Below are positions 58,564 through 64,000 of a stretch of 64,000 nucleotides of DNA, piece by piece. The DNA lies in contig NZ_BMVR01000012.1 of the NCBI RefSeq assembly GCF_014650815.1, positions 1-64,000 on the forward strand, given 5' to 3'. The translations under genes and the position numbers were made by a program. Within the stretch, counting starts at the first letter, position 1. Each line of letters begins with the position of its first letter. The DNA comes from Streptomyces flavofungini. GTDB taxonomy: Bacteria; Actinomycetota; Actinomycetes; Streptomycetales; Streptomycetaceae. The notes under the pieces were generated by a model. That model saw nothing but the letters and a program-made list of their open reading frames with translations. It searched no databases and was not told where the DNA came from.

Positions 58564-58756
58564 AGGGGCTCCTTCGTGCACACATGCGAACATCTCGGAC
58601 ATGAGTACGGTCCCCCGGAGTGGGTGGGGGCGCGGGAGGAGCGGGGCCGAATGGACGCCTGAGCGGGGTGAACCCGGGGCGGGTGCCGGCTCGGCGCCAG
58701 ACCCCGCCGACGGTCTCCACACCACCCGGCCCTTTCACCGTCAGCCGAAGAGGTCG

Positions 58757-58771
58757 GGTGGTGTCACCACC
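58757..58771. promoter_or_regulatory. 15-bp palindrome upstream of the metalloprotease gene
   Basis: GGTGGTG-T-CACCACC is a perfect dyad, located in the gap between the carboxylesterase stop and the metalloprotease start, about 190 bp before the latter. Possible operator; weak evidence. Confidence 0.35.
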
Positions 58772-58814
58772 TGCGGGGTGGGGCCCGGTGACAACACGTC
58801 TCCCGCAGCGGGCC

Positions 58815-60359
58815 CTACCGGTCGAGCAGTGGCAGAGCCTCGAATGCGTGGTCCTGCCACAGCAGGCGGGAGATCTTCTCCGGGTCGGGGGCGACGGTCG
58901 GGTGTGTGTCGAAGAGCTGGGTCAGGCGCTGCGCGGTGTCGTACGCGGGCCAGCCCGGGTCGCCGTGCGTGGCGAACGCGGTCCACGCGCCGCGGATGTG
59001 TGCCGAGAGCGACTCGGCCTCCGGGGAGGGTCCTTCGCCGAGCAGTGCGGCGGTCTGGCCGTGGGCGAGGTTGCCGAAGACGAGCGGTACGTCGAGGCCG
59101 TGGCAGGCGCCGAGGACGCCGCCCATGCCCGGTGCGGGCCAGGTGAGTTCGTAGAGGTGGGCGCGGCCGCCACCCTGGAGCTGGGACTCGGCGAGGTGGA
59201 GGGACGGCATGCGGAACAGCCAGTCCGCGTGGACGCGTTCGTAGAGTTCGTTCGGGCCCGCGTCGGGGAGCGCGTCGCGGTAGCGCCGCGGCCCGTCGGG
59301 GCCGGGGGCGAAGGTCCCCAGAGCCGTCGCGGCCTGCTCCTCGGTCACCTGGCCGAGCGTGCCGTCGATCACGCCGAACAGCCGGTGTTCGTCGCGGGCG
59401 TGACCGGCGATCAGCTCGATGTCCCGGGCGGCGCCCCCGGCCAGCGCCTGCCAGGGGGTGGTGGGCAGGACGTCGCCGTCGACGACGGCCGCGAACGGGA
59501 TCGTCCGGTGCCCGGGCCGGCCCCAGCGCTCCGCCCACTGGGCGATCTTCGCGGTGATGGCGTCGCCGGTGGCGGACAGCCGCGTCGGGTCCACGGTGGA
59601 CAGCTCCGCCACCGTGGGCCGCAGCGACAGCTCGGCCGCGCAGGCGGCGGTCACGTCGGCGGCGAGCTCCGGCGAGAAGTACGTACCCTGGACGCTCTGC
59701 GCGACGGCCCGGCGGAACAGCCCCCGCGCGCGACCCATCGCCAACAGCGCGGCGACGGACCCGCCGCCCGCGGACTGCCCGAAGACGGTGACCCGGTCCG
59801 GGTCCCCGCCGAAGCCCCGGATGTTGTCGCGCACCCACTCCAGCGCGGCGACCTGGTCGAGCAGCCCCCGGTTGGCCGGGGCTCCCTCGATCTGCGCGAA
59901 ACCCTCGATGCCCACGCGGTAGTTGAACGTCACGACCACGACGCCGCCTTCTCGCGCCAGGCGGCCGCCGTCGTACTCGGGCAGCCCGGACATGCCGATC
60001 ACATAGGCGCCGCCCTGGATCCACACCAGCACCGGCAGCCCCGCGCCCGCCCCCGGGTCGGGCGACCAGACGTTGACCGTCAGCCAGTCATCGCCCGGCG
60101 CCTCCTCGGACAGCGCGTCCATCCCGAACACCCCGGCCTGGGGCGGCGGCGGCCCGTACGCGACCGCCTCCCGCTCCCCGTCCCACCCCCGCACCGCCCT
60201 CGGTGCGGCGAACCGCAGCTCGCCGACCGGCGGTTCGGCGAAGGGGATGCCCCGGAACACTGCCAGGCCCCCCTCCCGGCTGCCGCGCACCGTCCCGGCC
60301 GCCGTGCGGACCACCGGGGCGGACTGGGACTCGAACGACTGGGACGCGGCAACGGACAT
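58815..60359 (-). CDS. type-B carboxylesterase
   Basis: 514 residues. EPPVGELRFAAPRAVRGWDG and DDWLTVNVWSPDP are typical of the N-terminus. The oxyanion loop is WIQGGAYVIG (HGG replaced by QGG), the nucleophile GQSAGGGSV and the catalytic His in GVLGACHGLDVPLVFGN. No signal peptide, so intracellular. AGAGGTAGC precedes ATG 60359. Substrate range (esters such as p-nitrobenzyl type) is not determinable. Confidence 0.88.
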   Translation of the reverse strand: MSVAASQSFESQSAPVVRTAAGTVRGSREGGLAVFRGIPFAEPPVGELRFAAPRAVRGWDGEREAVAYGPPPPQAGVFGMDALSEEAPGDDWLTVNVWSPDPGAGAGLPVLVWIQGGAYVIGMSGLPEYDGGRLAREGGVVVVTFNYRVGIEGFAQIEGAPANRGLLDQVAALEWVRDNIRGFGGDPDRVTVFGQSAGGGSVAALLAMGRARGLFRRAVAQSVQGTYFSPELAADVTAACAAELSLRPTVAELSTVDPTRLSATGDAITAKIAQWAERWGRPGHRTIPFAAVVDGDVLPTTPWQALAGGAARDIELIAGHARDEHRLFGVIDGTLGQVTEEQAATALGTFAPGPDGPRRYRDALPDAGPNELYERVHADWLFRMPSLHLAESQLQGGGRAHLYELTWPAPGMGGVLGACHGLDVPLVFGNLAHGQTAALLGEGPSPEAESLSAHIRGAWTAFATHGDPGWPAYDTAQRLTQLFDTHPTVAPDPEKISRLLWQDHAFEALPLLDR

Positions 60360-60729
60360 CACAGCTACCTCTCGGAAGGAAGCGAGTTCGGAAGGAAGCG
60401 AGCCGGGAAGGGCGGGAAGAGAAGGAGCGCGGTGGCAGGGGCCGGGGCGAATCAGGCGGCCCCCACTGGCGCGTACGGCGCACCCATCGCCCGCGGCGGC
60501 ACCGGGCGCGCGGCGCACCCCACTCCCCCGACGCCGCGCTTTCCGTACGCCTCGCGGATCGTCCCACTCGGCCGACGCGGGCGCGAACGATTTAGGGACC
60601 GCCTCGAAGGAACCGCCCCCAAGGGACCGCCTCAAGGACCGCCCGAAGCGCTCATGGCTGTCATCGAAGCGGTCCGGCGCCTGCGCCGACCCGCCTGCTG
60701 GCGTTACGCCCGCTCCCCGAACGCCTGAC
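60360..60729. other. intergenic with short direct repeats
   Basis: 370 bp. Two copies of CGGAAGGAAGCGAG lie about 17 bp apart just before the carboxylesterase start (near 60375-60405), and degenerate GGGACCGCCTC-type copies recur near 60595-60645. No gene or RNA identified. Confidence 0.45.
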
Positions 60730-61187
60730 AGCGGCTCCGCGCCGACGTCGAAGCCGGGCTGCGCGAGATGCGACGCGTCACCCGCGGCCCGGTCGCGGTC
60801 CTGACCTGCGACCCCGCGCGCGTCCGCGACTTCTGGCTGTACGAGTACGCCCCCGACGTCCTGGAGACCGAGGCCCGCCGCCACCCGCCGCCGCGCCGAC
60901 TCACCGCCGCCCTCGGCGGCACCACCACCGTCCAGCCCGTCCCCATCCCGCTGGACTGCACCGACGGCTTCAACGAGGCGTACTACGGCCGCCCCGAACT
61001 CCTCCTCGACCCCGCCGCCCGCCAGGCCTGCTCGGCCTGGAGCTTCCTCGACGACCGGGCCCGCCAGGACTTCGGCATCTCCCTGCGCCACGCCCTGGGC
61101 TCGGGCGCCTGGGACGAGGCCTTCGGCCACCTCCGCGGCCGACCGGCCTACGACGGATCACTCGTTCTCCCGCGCGCCACCCCATGA
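60730..61187 (+). pseudogene. methyltransferase C-terminal remnant
   Basis: The frame after a stop at 60727-60729 reads ADVEAGLREMRRVTRGPVAV, LTCDPARVRDFWLYEYAPDV, PLDCTDGFNEAYYGRPELLL and LRHALGSGAWDEAFGHLRGR, which is the second half of a SAM-dependent methyltransferase family (after motif IV). The SAM-binding N-terminal half is absent from the upstream DNA, which instead contains repeats. ATG 60768 could still start a short protein, but it would lack cofactor binding. Confidence 0.6.
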
Positions 61188-61203
61188 CCGCGCCAGGGCC
61201 GCC

Positions 61204-61983
61204 TCAGCTCCTGGCCAGGGCGCGGCCGAGGAGGGGAAGCAGGCAGTCCCAATGGCGCCGCAGCCCGGAGGGGCTGAAGGCGTCGGTGTCGGCCATGGTG
61301 AAGCCGTGCTCGGTGCCGGGGTAGACCTCGGCGGCATGGCCGACACCCGCCGCGTCCAGGGCCTCGCCCAACGCGCCGATCGCCTCCGGCGGCAAGTCCT
61401 CGGCGAGGCCCAGGTGGACCTCGGCGGCCAGCTCGGGGATCAGGCGGTGCGGGCTGTCGGGCGTGTCGGTGACCACGAAGCCGGGGTGGAATCCGGCGAC
61501 GGCGGCGACCTGGTCGGGGTGGGCCGCCGCGGCGCGCAGGGCGAAGAGGGTGCCGATGCAGTAGCCGGTCACGGCGACCGGTCCGGCGCTGACCTCGGGC
61601 TGTGTAGTGAGGAACGTGAGGTAGGCGTCGGCGTCGCGCTGGGCCCGTTCGGCGGTGTGCGCCTCCAGCAAGGGCAGCAGCCGGGCGATGACCTCGGGCC
61701 GGGCTTCTTCCCCGATGTGGTCGGGGAGTTCGATCACCGGGGCCGGGCCGTGCCGGTAGTAGAGGTGGGGGACGAGCACGTAGTACCCGTGCCCGGCCAG
61801 TTCGCGGGCCATCTCCGTCAGCACCGGCCGCAGGCCGAACGCATCGGAGTACATCAGCACCCCCGGGTGCCGCGCACCGTCGTCGGGGAAGGCGGCGAAG
61901 GCGTCAGCCCGGCCGTCAGGGGTGGGAATCTGCAGTGTCTTGGCGGGAATCGCGGATCTTCCTTTCCGGAGTTCGCCCGCCAT
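61204..61983 (-). CDS. dienelactone hydrolase family protein
   Basis: About 259 residues. Nucleophile Cys in VTGYCIGTLFALRAAA, the catalytic His in YPGTEHGFTMADTDAFSPSG and AGHGYYVLVPHLYYRHGP are typical of dienelactone hydrolases. ATG 61983 is used, but GGAAAGGAAG is centred before codon 14 (ATT, 61944-61942), where family members usually begin (PAKTLQIPTPDG). So an ATT start is possible. It is divergent from and probably repressed by the MarR protein at 62062. Confidence 0.82.
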   Translation of the reverse strand: MAGELRKGRSAIPAKTLQIPTPDGRADAFAAFPDDGARHPGVLMYSDAFGLRPVLTEMARELAGHGYYVLVPHLYYRHGPAPVIELPDHIGEEARPEVIARLLPLLEAHTAERAQRDADAYLTFLTTQPEVSAGPVAVTGYCIGTLFALRAAAAHPDQVAAVAGFHPGFVVTDTPDSPHRLIPELAAEVHLGLAEDLPPEAIGALGEALDAAGVGHAAEVYPGTEHGFTMADTDAFSPSGLRRHWDCLLPLLGRALARS

Positions 61984-62041
61984 CGTTAGTCGCACTAACG
62001 GTGGCGGCACGGGTGAACGTATATCGTTAGTGGAACTAACG
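61984..62041. promoter_or_regulatory. twin MarR operators
   Basis: CGTTAGT-N3-ACTAACG occurs twice as perfect 17-bp dyads, at 61984-62000 and 62025-62041, with centres 41 bp apart. They fill the gap between the dienelactone hydrolase and MarR starts; the first abuts the hydrolase ATG. This is strong evidence for a dedicated repressor. Confidence 0.8.
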
Positions 62042-62061
62042 CAATGGAGAGGACGGGTGCC

Positions 62062-62553
62062 ATGACCAGAGCCGAAGCCGCCCATGCCGCGGACAGGCCC
62101 GACGACGGCGCCCGCAGGATTCCCGACCGGCTGCGTCGGCGGGCGAGCCGACAGTTGTCGCAGCTCACCACGCGGTCGGACCGGCTGATCAACGAAGGTC
62201 TCGCCCAGGCCGACGCCCGCAAGTGGCACTACGCCGTGCTCGCCTCACTGCAGGACTTCGGACCGGCCAGCCAAGCGACGCTGAGCAAGCGCACCGGCAT
62301 CTACCGCAGCGACATGGTCGGCGTGCTCAACGAACTGGCCGAGCGTCACCTCGTCGAGCGGGCGCCGGACCCCGCCGACCAGCGCCGCAACATCATCACG
62401 ATCTCCGCCCAGGGCCGCCGCCGCCTGCGCCGCCTCGACAAGGTCCTGGACGTGCTCCACGACGAACTGCTCGCACCACTGAGCCCCGCCGAACGCGACC
62501 AGTTCATGCAGTTGCTCACCCGCCTGCTGGACCACCACACCCAGAACTCCTGA
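62062..62553 (+). CDS. MarR-family transcriptional regulator
   Basis: 163 residues from ATG 62062, chosen because GAGAGGA (62047-62053) lies 8 nt before it; ATG 62044 is adjacent to an operator and lacks a site. HTH features: KWHYAVLASLQDFGPASQAT, LSKRTGIYRSDMVGVLNELA and the wing HLVERAPDPADQRRNIITI. It likely represses itself and the hydrolase by binding the twin CGTTAGT dyads. Confidence 0.87.
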   Translation: MTRAEAAHAADRPDDGARRIPDRLRRRASRQLSQLTTRSDRLINEGLAQADARKWHYAVLASLQDFGPASQATLSKRTGIYRSDMVGVLNELAERHLVERAPDPADQRRNIITISAQGRRRLRRLDKVLDVLHDELLAPLSPAERDQFMQLLTRLLDHHTQNS

Positions 62554-62617
62554 CCCCGCGCGCGGGAGCCGACCACGGCGTTCGTGCGTCCGGGCGCAGA
62601 ACACCACGAGTTGCGCG

Positions 62618-63403
62618 TCACTCCCCTTCGAGCGTGGGCACCACCATCGGCGTACCCGTCACCGGGTCGGGGATGATCACGCTCGACAGGTCGAAGACGT
62701 CCTTGATCAGGGCGGCGTCGACGATGGTGCCGGGGGCGCCCTCCGCGACCACGCGGCCGTCCTTCATCGCGATCAGGTGGTCGGCGAACCGGCAGGCCTG
62801 GTTGATGTCGTGCAGGACGGCGATCACCGTGCGGCCCGCGTCGCGCAGCTCGGCGAGGAGGCCGAGGAGTTGGTACTGGTGCGTGATGTCCAGGAAGGAC
62901 GTCGGCTCGTCCAGGAGCAGGCAGGGCGTCTCCTGGGCGAGGACCATGGCCATCCAGACGCGCTGGCGCTGGCCGCCGGACAGCTCCCGCACCGGCCGGT
63001 CGGCCAGGTCCTCGACCCCGGCGGCGGCCATCGCCTCGGCGACGGCGTCCTCGTCCTGCCGCGACCACAGCGCCAGCAGCGACTGGTGCGGGAAGCGGCC
63101 GCGTCCGACGAGTTGGCGGACCTTGATGTCGTCGGGGGCGAGCGGATCCTGCGGCAGGAAGCCGAGTTGCTTGGCCAGTGCCTTGGTCGCGTAGCCGCCG
63201 ACCTGGCGGCCGTCGAGGCGCACCTCCCCCGTGTCGGGGCGCAACAGCCGGACGAGGGCGCGCAGCAGGGTGGACTTGCCGCAGGCGTTGGGGCCGACGA
63301 CGGCGGTGAAGGCGCCGTCGGGGACGTCGAGGCTCAGGTGGGTGGACACCACCCGGTCTCCGTAGCGCAGGGTGAGGTCCCGCGCGGTCAGGCGTGCGGT
63401 CAC
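62618..63403 (-). CDS. iron-siderophore-type ABC transporter ATP-binding protein
   Basis: 261 residues. Walker A GPNACGKST (37-45), signature LSGGQRQRVWMAMVL, Walker B CLLLDEPTSFLDI, and H-loop VLHDINQACRFADH. The layout is FecE/FepC/FhuC. GTG 63403 overlaps the permease stop by 4 bp (GTGA). It powers import of ferric siderophores or a related metallophore; the binding protein would be further right, outside the window. Confidence 0.9.
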   Translation of the reverse strand: MTARLTARDLTLRYGDRVVSTHLSLDVPDGAFTAVVGPNACGKSTLLRALVRLLRPDTGEVRLDGRQVGGYATKALAKQLGFLPQDPLAPDDIKVRQLVGRGRFPHQSLLALWSRQDEDAVAEAMAAAGVEDLADRPVRELSGGQRQRVWMAMVLAQETPCLLLDEPTSFLDITHQYQLLGLLAELRDAGRTVIAVLHDINQACRFADHLIAMKDGRVVAEGAPGTIVDAALIKDVFDLSSVIIPDPVTGTPMVVPTLEGE

Positions 63404-64000
63404 GCGCGCGCCACCTCCTTGGTGAGCAGCCAGATCAGGTAGCAGCCGCCGATCGCGGTGCTCACCACTCCGACCGGCAGGGCGACGGGGGCGAGGAGCA
63501 TCTGGGCGATCAGGTCGGCGCCTTGGAGCAGTACCGCCCCGGTCAGGGCGGCGGGAAGCAGCGGCACCCCGGCCGCGCCCGCGAGCCTGCGGCCGATCTG
63601 CGGAGCGGCGAGGGCGATGAACGCGATCGGTCCGGCGACCGCGGTGACCGTGGCCGTACAGCCGACGCCGACGAGGACCATGAGGAGCCGCAGCCGGTCG
63701 AGGCCGACACCGGTGGTCACGGCGATGGCGTCGCCGAGTGCCGCCTGGTGCATGGCGTGCGCGCGAGCGGCCATCAGGGCGAGGAGTACGCCGATGACGG
63801 TGAAGGGGATGCCGAGGTCGCCCCAGCCGACGCCGTTGAGCGAGCCCGCGCTCCAGCCGACCGCGGCGATCGCCACCTCCAGCTCGGCGCGCAGCACGAT
63901 CCACGAATTGAGCGCGGTCACCATCGCGTTGACGGCGACGCCGATCACCACCAGGCGCAGCCCGGAGAACCCCCGGTCGTACGCGAGGACGTAGATCAGG
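63400..64000 (-). CDS. FecCD-type ABC transporter permease, cut by window edge
   Basis: The frame continues past 64000. Visible helices: VVIGVAVNAMVTALNSWIVL, FTVIGVLLALMAARAHAMHQ, LDRLRLLMVLVGVGCTATVT, VAGPIAFIALAAPQIGRRLA (the GPI-x-F-I-x-L-x-x-P-x-I cytoplasmic loop of FecCD), PALTGAVLLQGADLIAQMLL. It is the C-terminal half or more of a permease, in an operon with the ATPase. Confidence 0.88.
   Translation of the reverse strand, partial: LIYVLAYDRGFSGLRLVVIGVAVNAMVTALNSWIVLRAELEVAIAAVGWSAGSLNGVGWGDLGIPFTVIGVLLALMAARAHAMHQAALGDAIAVTTGVGLDRLRLLMVLVGVGCTATVTAVAGPIAFIALAAPQIGRRLAGAAGVPLLPAALTGAVLLQGADLIAQMLLAPVALPVGVVSTAIGGCYLIWLLTKEVARA

Overview
The window looks like Streptomyces (or a very close actinomycete) chromosome. 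Most of it has very high G+C with strong third-position G/C, GTG starts are common, and families typical of the genus are present: snapalysin, an MmyB-type XRE regulator, a DUF574-type methyltransferase, HisKA_3/LuxR pairs, ECF41 and YafY/WYL regulators. It falls into an accessory part (1 to about 20,500) and a more ordinary chromosomal part (20,500 to 64,000).

Accessory part. An IS701-type transposase fragment sits at the left edge. Next is a minus-strand cassette (334-4404) of visibly lower G+C: two SAM methyltransferases, a Rieske oxygenase, a heme-oxygenase-like diiron oxidase candidate and a GNAT acyltransferase. It looks like a small transferred biosynthetic or tailoring operon with no recognisable scaffold enzyme. 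A degenerate IS5-type element (4538-5425) follows; it has invaded the 3' end of another GNAT gene (5399-5923), which is coupled to an XRE/TPR regulator (5914-7164). From 7485 to 19250 lies a plus-strand class I lanthipeptide cluster of the FxLD type. It has an accessory block (hypothetical proteins, DUF6415-like protein, HExxH metalloprotease, EEP-fold protein), two FxLD precursor peptides, a strong intercistronic hairpin, a full-length LanB dehydratase, LanC, a fused 'thiopeptide-type domain + FxLD protein-isoaspartate-type methyltransferase', and a TPR-like protein. TTA leucine codons in lanB (codon 9) and in the TPR gene (codons 212, 245) suggest bldA-dependent expression. Working model: LanB dehydrates and LanC cyclises the precursors, the methyltransferase converts an Asp in the conserved DDGC segment to a methyl ester/aspartimide/isoaspartate, and an unassigned protease (perhaps the HExxH protein) removes the leader. 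An integrase N-terminal remnant (20205-20393) beside a tRNA-3'-end-like stretch (20485-20508) marks a plausible island edge.

Chromosomal part. This consists of many small regulator/target pairs, several with operators visible in the DNA: TetR/SDR (21 kb), ECF41/NTF2-LUD with mirror-image promoters (30 kb), MarR (32.6 kb), Rrf2/NmrA (34 kb), PadR/acyl-CoA dehydrogenase (40 kb), MerR-HEAT/HEAT (50 kb), GlxA-type AraC/MBL (52 kb) and MarR/dienelactone hydrolase (62 kb). Other content: three secreted class C-type serine hydrolases, a histidine kinase/response regulator pair with low-complexity inserts, a DhaK-DhaL kinase, two secreted metalloproteases, two secreted beta-propeller-like proteins, an Imm35/YrhB-like orphan immunity protein, a type-B carboxylesterase and, at the right edge, an iron-siderophore-type ABC transporter. 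Gene remnants are recorded at 34780, 60730 and, with low confidence, 20558.

Limits: no database search or structure prediction was run. Family names come from motif recognition, starts from codon frame and Shine-Dalgarno spacing, and operators from visual dyads.
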